Source of the DNA: Leifsonia sp. fls2-241-R2A-40a
Lineage (GTDB): Bacteria; Actinomycetota; Actinomycetes; Actinomycetales; Microbacteriaceae
Assembly (NCBI RefSeq): GCF_030209575.1
Contig: NZ_JARVRS010000001.1
Coordinates: 310,001 to 374,000 of the forward strand
Reading direction: 5' to 3'
DNA length: 64,000 nucleotides
Below the pieces are notes generated by a model, which ran no database searches, was not told where the DNA came from, and saw only the letters and a program-made list of their open reading frames with translations. Position 1 is the stretch's first letter, and every line of letters begins with the position of its first letter. The translations under genes were made by a program, and so were the position numbers. Positions 15,713 to 24,500 of this stretch are shown here, piece after piece.

Positions 15713-16321
15713 ATGGTCAAGTCGTCGAAGGCTGTCACCGCACAGCGCCGGGAAGAGATCGTCGACGCCGCCACACGCCAGCTCAAGCAGCGCGGCGTGG
15801 ACGGTGTGCGGATTCCGGAGGTCATGAGCGACGTCGGCATGACGCCCGGCGGGTTCTACCGTCACTTCGACTCGAAGAGCAGCCTCACCGACGCCGCGTT
15901 GCGCCACGCCTTCGATATTCACCGCGGCATCATGGACGGCATCTCCGAGGCGGAACGCGGAGACCATCACGCAGCCATGGAGGCGTTCGTCGAGCTGTAC
16001 ATGAGCTGGGCCGACCCCGAGAGCCTCGCTGTCGGCTGCCCGGTCAGCGCGTTGGCCGGCGATGTCGCACGGGCACCGATGGACGCGTCACTCCGGGTGG
16101 TGTGGGCCGAGGAGCTCGACCGGATCTTCACGGTGGTCAGCGCGCTCGGCGACGAACAGGACGTCGACGAGACCACGCTGGCAGAGCAGCGTGCGCGCGC
16201 CATCGCCGGTTTCGCAACACTCGTCGGGGCGTCGATGCTGGCGCGAACGACAGCGGGCACTCCGCTCGCTGAGGAGATCCTCATGGCGGTCCAAAGCGCC
16301 TTGGCAACTGCGGAGAAGTGA
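15713..16321 (+). CDS. TetR-family transcriptional regulator
   Basis: Encodes 202 aa. ATG 15713 is used rather than the upstream in-frame ATG 15653, because the protein then starts MVKSSKAVTAQRREEIVDAATRQL just before the first helix, with AGAGAGAAG about 10 nt upstream. The helix-turn-helix is IPEVMSDVGMTPGGFYRHFDSKSSLTDAAL. The C-terminal ligand domain has the pattern of the TetR_C group regulating oxidoreductases (VGCPVSALAGDVARAP, ARAIAGFATLVGASMLAR). It is divergent from the F420-reductase-like gene, which it probably represses. Confidence 0.9.
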   Translation: MVKSSKAVTAQRREEIVDAATRQLKQRGVDGVRIPEVMSDVGMTPGGFYRHFDSKSSLTDAALRHAFDIHRGIMDGISEAERGDHHAAMEAFVELYMSWADPESLAVGCPVSALAGDVARAPMDASLRVVWAEELDRIFTVVSALGDEQDVDETTLAEQRARAIAGFATLVGASMLARTTAGTPLAEEILMAVQSALATAEK

Positions 16322-16498
16322 CCGCTGCGCCCCGAGCGCCCTTCGATGATCATTTCCCGGCCTCCCCGGTGGCGGTTGCCCTGCCCTCGGTGAGGGCTGT
16401 TCCGAGTCAACCGCCCCGGATGGTCGGGGTCCAATGTCGATAGCGGCGGCGGTCGATCAGCGTTTTGCATACGCCCGAATCGGGCCGTCCCCGCCGAT

Positions 16499-16504
16499 TA
16501 GAGT
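16499..16504 (+). promoter_or_regulatory. -10 element TAGAGT, leaderless start of the DUF302 gene
   Basis: TAGAGT followed by 7 nt and ATG 16512; no ribosome binding site. Confidence 0.55.
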
Positions 16505-16511
16505 CGCGATC

Positions 16512-17075
16512 ATGACCGCATCAGCGACCCCGCCGCTTGGCGAAGCGTGGACGGCGACACGGTTCTCCGTCGTTGCTCAGTACAGCTTCGAGGAGCTCAC
16601 CCAGCGCTTCGAACAGCTCGTGCCGGCGTACCCGCAGCAGGCCTTCTCGGACCTCGTCGACAGGCAGGCGTCGTGGAAGGAGATCGTGTCCTATGCCGAG
16701 GGCTACTCGGAACTCGGGCTGCTGACGTACTGGCACGACTCGGTCACCCGCATGATGGCTCTTGCCGGAAACCGGTCCAAGTGCGCGTTCTATTTCGTCG
16801 GCAACTTCCCCGTCGCCGAGCGGATGTACCGCCATGATCCTCGCGTGATGAACTACGCTCCCTTGCGGATGACGATCACCGAGAACGAACACGGCGTCGT
16901 GCACTTCACGACGGACCAGCCGAGCGGCGGCTTCGGGTCGTTCGGCGATCCGGCGATTACCGCGGTCGGCGAGGGCGTCGACCGCAAAGTCGCTCAACTG
17001 CTGCGCCGACTGGATCTTCCGGTGCCAGCCGCCCTGCTTCAGACAGCGGATTGCGGACCGAGCAGAGATGCTTGA
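16512..17075 (+). CDS. DUF302 domain protein
   Basis: Encodes 187 aa. The N-terminal ~70 residues (FSVVAQYSFEELTQRFEQLVP and beyond) and the central part (KCAFYFVGNFPVAERMYRHDPRVMNYAPLRMTITENEHG, split by short loops) match the DUF302 alpha-beta core: the group-specific helix, the NP..A..M after a strand, then the LP-type loop and an edge strand, ending with a VAQLLRRLDLPVPAAL helix. The biochemical role of DUF302 is unknown; some members occur with redox or metal genes. It stands alone and converges with a hydrolase gene. Confidence 0.75.
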   Translation: MTASATPPLGEAWTATRFSVVAQYSFEELTQRFEQLVPAYPQQAFSDLVDRQASWKEIVSYAEGYSELGLLTYWHDSVTRMMALAGNRSKCAFYFVGNFPVAERMYRHDPRVMNYAPLRMTITENEHGVVHFTTDQPSGGFGSFGDPAITAVGEGVDRKVAQLLRRLDLPVPAALLQTADCGPSRDA

Positions 17076-17102
17076 TCAGTTCCGAGCACGGTGCTGCCGT
17101 GG

Positions 17103-17966
17103 CTAGCGGAGGTGAACGGCGACGGCGTGCGGCTGGTCCCACTGCGGCCAATGAGACGCGTCTGCGACCGGCATGACGTCGACGTTCGGGAACAGCGCCC
17201 CGATGTTGCCTGCGATCTCTGCGGTCAGGTAGGGGTCGCCGTCGCCGAACGCGACGACCACGGGAACAGTCGACTGCTGCAGGTCGCCGTTCCGGACCCG
17301 GACGTCGTTTGCGTGCATCTCTGGAAACAGGGTCGCCGTCCATTGCCTGATCGCAGTGCGAGCATCCGGGTGCTCGGCACTGCCGAAGTACTGGGGCAGG
17401 ATCGAGTGAGCGGCGACATTTTCCGCTGCGCTGGCGTCGATCCCGAATTGTCGGCCGGAATGGTTCAGGAGCCATCCCCGCAGTTGCGGATCCTCCATGA
17501 GGGCATCCGATAGGAGGTGGAGTTCTGGCGTGCCGAACAGGCGGATCATGTCGGGCAGCCGGAGCGCCGGGTCGGAGTGGAAATACCCGTTGAGCAGCAC
17601 CAGCTTGCCGACCAACGACAGGTGGTCGAGCGTCACATTGATGGCGACGGCCACGCTGGCGTCATGTCCGACGAGTGTGACACCGATCAGCGACAGCTGT
17701 TCGAGGACGGCAACGACTTCGGTCTCGCGCTGCCCATCCGTCCAGCGCCGGTCCTCCCGGGGCGACAGTCCGTACCCACCGAAGTCGATGGTGACCACGT
17801 GCCTGCCCGCGAGCTCCGGTGTCAACCGGTCGTAGATGGTCGAGTCGTCGGGGAAACCATGCAACAAGACGATCGCCGGGCCCTCTCCCGGTTGCACGCC
17901 CACCCACACCTGCGAGACCCCACTGTCGATGGTGTGCTGCTCGGGATAAAGCTCTCGGTTGCTCAT
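17103..17966 (-). CDS. Alpha/beta hydrolase with Asp nucleophile (epoxide hydrolase/dehalogenase type)
   Basis: Encodes 287 aa from ATG 17966. The oxyanion loop is LLHGFPDDSTIYDRL. The nucleophile elbow reads VGHDASVAV, with Asp in place of Ser as in epoxide hydrolases and haloalkane dehalogenases. The acid is in VAFGDGDPYL and the His in VADASHWPQWDQP. Tyr residues in the cap region (LNGYFHSD, LPQYFG) are compatible with epoxide opening. TTAGCT lies 6 nt before the ATG, a possible leaderless -10. No pathway partners flank it, so substrate is open. Confidence 0.82.
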   Translation of the reverse strand: MSNRELYPEQHTIDSGVSQVWVGVQPGEGPAIVLLHGFPDDSTIYDRLTPELAGRHVVTIDFGGYGLSPREDRRWTDGQRETEVVAVLEQLSLIGVTLVGHDASVAVAINVTLDHLSLVGKLVLLNGYFHSDPALRLPDMIRLFGTPELHLLSDALMEDPQLRGWLLNHSGRQFGIDASAAENVAAHSILPQYFGSAEHPDARTAIRQWTATLFPEMHANDVRVRNGDLQQSTVPVVVAFGDGDPYLTAEIAGNIGALFPNVDVMPVADASHWPQWDQPHAVAVHLR

Positions 17967-18051
17967 GGCTTCAGCTAACCGCCCTGCAGTGTCAGGGCGC
18001 CAGGGCATCGCGTTGCAAGAACTGCATAGCTCCGTGCGCGCTCACGCCGAA

Positions 18052-18084
18052 AGGGCGACGAGCCGGTGATCCGCTCGTCGCCCT
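18052..18084 (-). terminator. Rho-independent-type terminator of the 18103 gene
   Basis: AGGGCGACGAGC (18052-18063) pairs perfectly with GCTCGTCGCCCT (18073-18084), loop 9 nt, followed on the minus strand by TTTC. It is 18 nt past the stop of the membrane protein gene. Confidence 0.7.
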
Positions 18085-18102
18085 CTCCGATCGCGTCGGA
18101 TG

Positions 18103-19131
18103 TCAGGACACCGCCACCGGCTCTGATTGGACGGACGCCGCTGCGGCGGTCGAACGCTTGCCTGCGACAGCGGAGCGCACCAGGACCAGACCGAAGCCGA
18201 CGATCGCCCAGATCGCCAGCACCACCAGCGAGGACCACGCAGACGAGCCGTCGAAGTAGCCGAACTCATTGACCGCCCGGAATGCGGCGCCGGGAGGAAG
18301 GATCGGGGAGATCACCTGTGCCCACCGAGGGAGGATGTCGTAGCCGATCGTCGCACCGCTCACCGCATTGCCGACGGTGGTCAACGCGAGAACCGCCAGG
18401 CCGATGCCGGCGGCGCCGAGCCAGGCCCCGAGCGCCTTGGTCGTGAAGGCGACAGCCGCCGAAAGCAGCGACAAGCTCGCCGCGAGGGCGATCCAGGGTG
18501 CATTGAGCGCGCCCAGGACCGGCCCGGCGATCGTGGCAGCTACGACGCCGATGACGACGGCGAATCCGCCCATTGCATACAGTCGATGGCGTAGCCGCAC
18601 CTTTCCGGCGGCGCCGGTGAGACCCTGCGCAAGCACGAAGGAGGCCAGGGTGACACCGAAGACGACGTAGAACGCGGAGAGCCCGCGACTGTCGTACTTC
18701 ACAAGCGGGACGACGTCCTGCTCGTGGACGGTGAGTCCGGCGTGTGCGGCCAAACCGTGCACCAGCGCTCGCGCTGCGCCGCTCTCGCTGAGCCCTTTGG
18801 CGCCGGCATAGTCGACCTGCAGGGTCGATCGGGAGCTGAGTCCGACAGCGGCGACTGCGTCACCGTTGCGCACCATGCGAGCGCCCTCTTCGAGTGAGGA
18901 CACCTCGGTCACCGTGACCTTGTCGCCCAGCCCCTGCTGCGCCGCCGTCGCGAGTTGCTCACTCGCAACCGCCACAGGCAGGTGGAGGGGCTGCGGATCG
19001 CGCTGGATGCCCACATAGACAGCGATGAACGCCGCCCCGATGACCAGGCTGCTCACCACGGAGGCAATCCAGGCATTGTGATGAGTCTTGGGAGTTGCAG
19101 TTCCGCGGGATGTGATTTGCGGGGAGGACAT
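18103..19131 (-). CDS. ABC-2/YhgE-like membrane protein
   Basis: Encodes 342 aa from ATG 19131. A cytoplasmic start (MSSPQITSRGTATPKTHHN) leads into one helix at 20-43, then a ~120-residue external domain (PQPLHLPVAVASEQL..., VAAVGLSSRSTLQVDYAGAKG), then about five more helices up to residue 320. One helix plus a large outer domain plus a helix bundle is the layout of YhgE/Pip or DUF3533 proteins and of ABC-2-type permease subunits. No ATPase gene is adjacent. It is divergent from an HxlR regulator only 30 bp away and is probably controlled by it; a drug or envelope-stress role is inferred. Confidence 0.75.
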   Translation of the reverse strand: MSSPQITSRGTATPKTHHNAWIASVVSSLVIGAAFIAVYVGIQRDPQPLHLPVAVASEQLATAAQQGLGDKVTVTEVSSLEEGARMVRNGDAVAAVGLSSRSTLQVDYAGAKGLSESGAARALVHGLAAHAGLTVHEQDVVPLVKYDSRGLSAFYVVFGVTLASFVLAQGLTGAAGKVRLRHRLYAMGGFAVVIGVVAATIAGPVLGALNAPWIALAASLSLLSAAVAFTTKALGAWLGAAGIGLAVLALTTVGNAVSGATIGYDILPRWAQVISPILPPGAAFRAVNEFGYFDGSSAWSSLVVLAIWAIVGFGLVLVRSAVAGKRSTAAAASVQSEPVAVS

Positions 19132-19148
19132 GGCGCCGCTTTCTCGAC

Positions 19149-19154
19149 TAGAAT
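19149..19154 (+). promoter_or_regulatory. -10 element TAGAAT, leaderless start of the HxlR gene
   Basis: TAGAAT followed by GGTTTGG and ATG 19162. The first operator dyad (19155-19170) overlaps the transcription start. Confidence 0.55.
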
Positions 19155-19208
19155 GGTTTGGATGTCAAACTTGGATAACAGTACAGCAAACGGTTTGAAA
19201 AGCAAACC
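19155..19208. promoter_or_regulatory. Pair of GGTTTG-N5-CAAAC(C) dyads, candidate HxlR operators
   Basis: Copy 1 is GGTTTG (19155-19160), 5 nt, CAAAC (19166-19170). Copy 2 is GGTTTG (19192-19197), 5 nt, CAAACC (19203-19208). They are exactly 37 bp apart, one on the transcription start and one inside the first codons. Confidence 0.55.
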
Positions 19209-19629
19209 TACTAAGGACTCGCTCGCCGTCGCCTTGGACGCCATCAACGACCGCTGGTCCCTTCACATCGTGCGAGCGCTCGCCTTCGGCGCCTCCCGTT
19301 ACACGGAGATCCTGCGATCCGTCGGAGCGCCCCGTGATGTGCTTTCCGCTCGGCTCAAGAAGCTGGCCGAGACCGGGATCATCCAGGCCAAATCGGGCGA
19401 TTCCGCCGGCGCCGGCTACGAACTGACGCAGAAAGGCAAGGACCTCGGCCAGGTGATCCTCGTACTGAAGCGGTGGGGCGACACGTACCGGCCGGATGAC
19501 GTGCCACTGGTCGAGTTCACGCACGACGTGTGCGGGAACGTCTTCGTGGCGGACGTCAGATGCGAGGCATGCGGCCGAACCGTGAAGTCCGGTGAGTTCT
19601 CCGTTCGCTCCCCCGACCACGCCTGCTGA
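19162..19629 (+). CDS. HxlR-family transcriptional regulator
   Basis: Encodes 155 aa from ATG 19162; an ATG three codons upstream lies inside the -10 element and is unlikely. The winged helix shows the HxlR pattern: DRWSLHIVRALAFGASRYTEILRSVGAPRDVLSARLKKLAETGII followed by GYELTQKGKDLGQVILVLKRWGD (in two pieces). The C-terminus has a three-Cys segment (HDVCGNVFVADVRCEACGRTV) resembling a small zinc or thiol switch, as in redox-sensing HxlR proteins. Two matching dyads in its own start region suggest autoregulation and control of the divergent membrane protein. Confidence 0.9.
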   Translation: MSNLDNSTANGLKSKPTKDSLAVALDAINDRWSLHIVRALAFGASRYTEILRSVGAPRDVLSARLKKLAETGIIQAKSGDSAGAGYELTQKGKDLGQVILVLKRWGDTYRPDDVPLVEFTHDVCGNVFVADVRCEACGRTVKSGEFSVRSPDHAC

Positions 19630-19717
19630 GACAGCCTGACCCACTCAGGCCACAGCCGGCTGACAGGTTCCGGCGTCGCGGCCGAGAACACGCCGCGCTG
19701 CCGCTCAGGTCACTCCC

Positions 19718-20125
19718 TCATCGCTGACTGGTCTGCCGCACCCACGGCGAGAGCTGCACCTGACCCTCGGCCGGCTTGTCCGTGAACCCGGCGAGCTGCA
19801 CCTCGAACTCGCTTCGGTTCGGAGTGCTCATCCCTAACCGCGCTCCCCCGCTGCAAGCCGACAGCGACCCGTCCGCCGTGCCGTCGGTGTAAACCAGGCA
19901 GACCTGCATCTCGCCGGTCCCGCGGAGCAGATAGAGGTCGTGACCGTCCGCGGTCCCCTGGTACCGGGATGTGCCCGGGTCACCCTGCTCGACGTACTTC
20001 ACAGCGACCGCGGGAACTGTGTCCTCCGGCGTGCGGGCTCGATCGAACGGCGACGGCGCGCTGACACATCCGCTCAGCATCACCGTCGCCACCGCCAGCA
20101 CGAGTCCGACCCTTTGTCCACGCAT
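19718..20125 (-). CDS. Lipoprotein, unknown function
   Basis: Encodes 135 aa from ATG 20125. The N-terminus is a lipoprotein signal, MRGQRVGLVLAVATVMLSGC, with lipobox LSGC at residues 17-20. The mature domain is small, with DLYLLRGTGEMQVCLVYTDG, then a second Cys in LSACSGGARLGMSTP, and a possible disulfide. No enzymatic motif. It would be anchored on the outer face of the membrane. It lies downstream of, and on the same strand as, the protease gene, separated by 74 nt, so partial cotranscription is possible. Confidence 0.75.
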   Translation of the reverse strand: MRGQRVGLVLAVATVMLSGCVSAPSPFDRARTPEDTVPAVAVKYVEQGDPGTSRYQGTADGHDLYLLRGTGEMQVCLVYTDGTADGSLSACSGGARLGMSTPNRSEFEVQLAGFTDKPAEGQVQLSPWVRQTSQR

Positions 20126-20199
20126 CAGCGCACCCCCCCCGTCTGCACGGTAGCAGCGGGATGCGACTTTGAGCCACGCGCCGAACGGTCGTGGAGTCG

Positions 20200-21123
20200 C
20201 TAAGCGTCGGCCAGCTCGGTCGGCACCAGGATCACGTCGACGAGGGCGCCGTTCCTCCAGACCGTGACCTCGATGGGGTGGTCGATCGCGTTCTCGACCA
20301 TCGCCTTCTGGACTGCTGTACTCGAGACGACGCGCCGGTGGTCGATCTCGATCACGATGTCGCCCTGCCTGATGCCGCCGAGGGCTGCAGGGCTGTCCTC
20401 GGACACCCCGGCGACCCTCAGCCCGGTCGAGGAGCCCAGTCGGCGCGCGAGTTCCGGGCTCAAGGCGGTTTCGGCCCCCACGATCCCCAACCAGGCACGG
20501 CGCACCCGCCCTTTCGTCATGAGCGACTCGATGATCCCCTTCGTCGTCTCGTTGATGGGGACGGCGAGCCCGAGTCCGAACCCGGCGAGCGCGGTGTTCA
20601 CGCCGACCATTCGGCCGGCACTGTCGGCCAGCACTCCCCCGCTGTTTCCCGGGTTCAATGCCGCATCCGTCTGGATGACCTCGTCGACCACTCGTCCTGC
20701 GCTGGTCGGCAGCGACCGCCCGAGCGCTGACACGATCCCGGCTGTGACCGAGCCTGCCAGTCCCATGGGGTTCCCCAGCGCGACAACCAGCTGCCCGACT
20801 CTCAGCCCTGAGGCGTCACCCAGCTGCACCGGCGCCGGCGTCTTATCGATCGACTTCAGGACCGCGAGATCGGAGAGCGGATCCCGTCCCACCACTGACA
20901 CCTCTACGGACGTTCCATCGGTGAACGCGGCTCGAGCAGATCGTGCGCCCTCCACCACGTGGGCGCTGGTGAGAAGGAACCCATCTGCCGTGATGACGCT
21001 GGCGCTACCCGCTCCGGCACCCCGGCTGGTGCGTACCGTGATGCTCGCGACCGAGGGCAGCACGAGGTCGGCGACGGAGACGACAGCGCGGGAGTATGCG
21101 TCGAGAGGATCAACTTCGGACAT
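20200..21123 (-). CDS. HtrA/DegP-like serine protease with PDZ domain, no export signal
   Basis: Encodes 307 aa if ATG 21123 is used (an ATG six codons upstream is possible). The S1C triad is complete: His in LTSAHVVEG, Asp in DPLSDLAVLK, Ser in NPGNSGGVL. A PDZ domain follows (STGLRVAGVSEDSPAALGG, IRQGDIVIEIDHRRV). Unlike ordinary HtrA proteins it has no signal peptide or membrane helix, so it should act in the cytoplasm. It lies 83 nt downstream of the 68-aa gene on the same strand, divergent from the STAND-NTPase gene. A role as effector of that system is inferred. Confidence 0.85.
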   Translation of the reverse strand: MSEVDPLDAYSRAVVSVADLVLPSVASITVRTSRGAGAGSASVITADGFLLTSAHVVEGARSARAAFTDGTSVEVSVVGRDPLSDLAVLKSIDKTPAPVQLGDASGLRVGQLVVALGNPMGLAGSVTAGIVSALGRSLPTSAGRVVDEVIQTDAALNPGNSGGVLADSAGRMVGVNTALAGFGLGLAVPINETTKGIIESLMTKGRVRRAWLGIVGAETALSPELARRLGSSTGLRVAGVSEDSPAALGGIRQGDIVIEIDHRRVVSSTAVQKAMVENAIDHPIEVTVWRNGALVDVILVPTELADA

Positions 21124-21206
21124 GCGCCTAGCGTGCGTCATTCACGCCAGGGTGTGGCCGCTGTTCGCTCACGGCTTCTACTGGTCTGTCGCCGGTTCCG
21201 AATCGC

Positions 21207-21413
21207 TCACGAATGCGCCACGGGACGGTGGCTGTGGTTGATTCGCCCGAACACCGCCCACCACGCGAGTTTGCGCGGTGCGTCGACGACCGGTTGGCCG
21301 GACGATACGGTCGGCCCTCGGTCGGCCTGTGAGCGACGCAGTTCGTTCTCGCGCTCCAGAGTCGCCGCGCGGCGGGAGTCGATGCGGAAGGCGACGAAAG
21401 TGTCGTAGTTCAT
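21207..21413 (-). CDS. 68-aa protein between the protease and STAND genes
   Basis: Encodes 68 aa from ATG 21413 with a good site (AAAGGAAA 6 nt upstream). It starts MNYDTFVAFRIDSRRAATLE, followed by a charged helix and a moderately hydrophobic KLAWWAVFGRIN segment that is too short for a confident membrane helix. No family is recognised. It heads a possible two-gene unit with the protease, and its promoter region carries the four 11-bp repeats shared with the divergent regulator gene. Confidence 0.55.
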   Translation of the reverse strand: MNYDTFVAFRIDSRRAATLERENELRRSQADRGPTVSSGQPVVDAPRKLAWWAVFGRINHSHRPVAHS

Positions 21414-21467
21414 GATGTTTCCTTTTCAGAAGCGGGACGCCACGGATGCGTCCACGATTACGGGGCG

Positions 21468-21509
21468 CGGTACTCGATCGCTCCTCGGCCGGTACTCGTC
21501 CGGTACTCG
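21468..21509. promoter_or_regulatory. Four 11-bp direct repeats, candidate SARP-type binding site
   Basis: CGGTACTCG occurs at 21468, 21490 and 21501, with a degenerate copy (CGCTCCTCG) at 21479, giving an exact 11-bp period. SARP-type regulators are known to bind heptamer direct repeats with this period. The array lies 52 nt before ATG 21561 and 55 nt before the minus-strand start at 21413. Confidence 0.6.
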
Positions 21510-21560
21510 TCGACAGAGGCGAGCATTTACCGCCTTCCGGATCGCGCTCACACTGACCTC

Positions 21561-24500
21561 ATGACCGTGAAAGTGCTCGGTCCATTGGATACCGGGACCG
21601 AGCACACCCTGAGTCCGCGAGAGCGCGTCGTGCTCACCGCACTGATCGTGCTGGCGGGTCGTTCTGTCGCCGTTGGCGAGCTCGCCGAGGCGTACTGGGG
21701 GGCGGCCCTCCCGCGCACGTGGACGCAGCAGATCAAGACATCGGTGGCGCGAATCCGCGCCTACCTCGGCCACGACGCCGTGACTACTCGAGGCTCGGAA
21801 TACTCCCTCGGCCTCGACCCCGCGACGATCGACGCGTTCGAATTCGAACGTCTGGTCTCCGACGCTCGCAAGCACGCGATCCATGACGAGAACGACAGGG
21901 CGGTGGCCGCGTACCGGCGGGCGCTCGCGATGTGGCGCGGCGCACCGTACCCCGAGCTGGCCGACTGGGAACCGGCGACGGTCGAGGCCGAGAGGCTGGT
22001 CGAGATCCGCCGCAGTGTCGAGGAGGAGCTACTCGAGTCCAGGCTCGCGGAGGGCGAGCACAGCGCCGTCGTCGCCGACGCGGAACGGCTGGTGCGCGAG
22101 TCACCGCTGCGCGAGAATCGCTGGGCGATCCTCGCTATCGCCAACTACCGCGCCGGGCGGCAAGCCGAGGCGCTGTCGAGCATCCGGTCGGCGCGGGCGC
22201 GACTCGCGGACGACCTCGGCATCGACCCGGGTGATCGACTGCGCGCACTCGAATCGTCGATGCTGCAGCATGATCCGGCGCTGGTGGCGGCCAAGCCGCT
22301 GCATCACGTGAGCGACGTCTGCCCCTACCGCGGGCTCCAGCCCTTCTCTTCGGCCGACACAGAAGACTTCTTCGGCCGAGACGCCGACATCGACGCCATG
22401 CGGCAACGCGTGCGCGATGGATCCCTCACCGTCGTCGTCGGCGCCTCCGGATCGGGAAAGTCCTCTCTCGTGCTGGCGGGGTTGCTGCCGCGCATCGCCG
22501 ACGGACGACGCATCGCAGTGATCACGGCGGGTCGCGATGCCGCGACCGATCTGCGCGCTCGGATCGACGCGGGTGGACGCGCCGACATCGTGGTGGTCGA
22601 TCAAGCCGAAGCAATACTCCAGCTGCCTGAGCGCGAACGCGACGAACTGTGCAGGATCCTCGCGGAGGTGCTCGTCGGCGGGTCGACCGTGCTCATGACC
22701 CTGCGCAGCGACTTCCTCGACCGGGCAACGGGTCTCCCGAGGATCGGCGCGCTGATCGGTCGTGGCGTGTATGCCATCGGACCGCTGGATTCGGAGGGTC
22801 TGCGTGAGGCGATCGAGCGCCCGGCCGCCCGTGCAGGCCTGCGGCTCGAGCCGGGGCTGGTCGAGTTGATCGTGCGGGATGCGGCCGACCGGCGGACCAC
22901 CCTCCCCCACGTCTCGCACGCCTTGGAGGAGACCTGGGTCCGACGCGAAGGAGCGACACTCACGGTGGCCGGCTACGAGGCGTCGGGCGGCATCACGGGC
23001 GCCATCGCCCAGTCGGCCGAGACCTTATACCGCTCCCTCGACGCCCACAGCGCCGGCGCATGCCGCTCCCTCATGCTTCGCCTCGTGCACCGCGGAGCCG
23101 ATGGCGCATCCGTGCGCCGCACCGCCTCGCTCGCGCCCCTCGTCGCCGACCCGGCCTGGCGTGCGGTGCTCGACCGCCTTGTGGCAGCCCGGCTGCTCAC
23201 GACCGACGGCGACGAGGTCACGGTCGCTCACGAGGCACTCGCGACGGCCTGGCCTCGCCTGGACCAATGGCTGGAGGAGGATGCCGAGGGCGCTCGCCTC
23301 GTGGCGACCGTCGCCGCCGCAGCAGAGCTGTGGGACGGATCGGGTCGGCGCAATGATGACCTCTTGCGCGGTGCCCGGCTGCAGGCAGCTCTCGACTGGC
23401 GAGACGGGTCGGAGCCGGCTCTCACCACGGTGGAACGGGAGTTCCTCGATGCGTCCGCCGAACAGGAGCGGGACGAGATCCGGGAACTTGCAGGTCGGGC
23501 TGCCCGCGACAAGCGCATCAACCGCTGGCTGCGGTGGGCGATGGCAGGTGCGGGCGTGCTGCTGGTCGCGGCGATCTTCGGCGGAGGACTCGCTGCGGTG
23601 CGCGGCGGAGAGGCAGGGCGTGCTGCAGAGGACGCACGCATCGAGGCGCTCGTGGCGACGTCCCTCTCACTGATCGACAACGACCGGGAGACGGCCGCAC
23701 TGCTCGCGGCGGAGACGTACCGACGGTGGCCCGACGACCCCCGGACGCGCTCCGCGCTCTGGGGCGTCATGACGAGCACGGCGGGGCTCGTCGACACGCA
23801 CCATGACGAGGGTGCGGTCTTCCCCTCGATGGACATGCTCCCCGGCACGGGGACGGCCTTGCACGTCTCCTCCGGCCGGGACCGCCCCGATCAGCCCGCC
23901 GTCGAGGTCGTCGATGTCGCCACGGGCGATGTCGTACGAACTTTCGATCTCGGTCTCCCTGATGCTCCGCCGGCCTGGGGCCGCGCCGTCGAGGTGAGTG
24001 CAGACGGATCCGTCGCGGCGATCCAATCGCCCGTCTACCCGGATCCGTCGAACACCGATGAGTGCTGCTGGATCCACCTCACATTCGTGGATCTCAGAAC
24101 CGGACAGCCGCTGCCCAGCACGGGGCTCATTCGCTCGCAGCTGTCGCCGACCATGACATTCGACGCAGCGGGGCGCACTCTGTACGTCGCGCAACCGGTC
24201 ACCGCAGACATCATCGCGGTCGACACGACGACGGGCGAGGTGCGCTCGAGCGCACCCACCTTCGACGACCATCCGAAAGGGATCGAGAACTTCTACGGTG
24301 TGACGCTGGTCGACGACGGCCTTCTCGCCGTCGGTGCGGGCGACCACCTCCGCCTGTACGATCGCGCGACTCTCGCGCTGACGCGAACCATCCCGCTCGA
24401 GGGGGACGTATCGAGCATGGATGTGATCGCCGACGGCCGGGGAGGCATCGAGACGACGGGATGGGACGGTACGGTGCGCGTTTCCCTCGCCACAGGCGAA

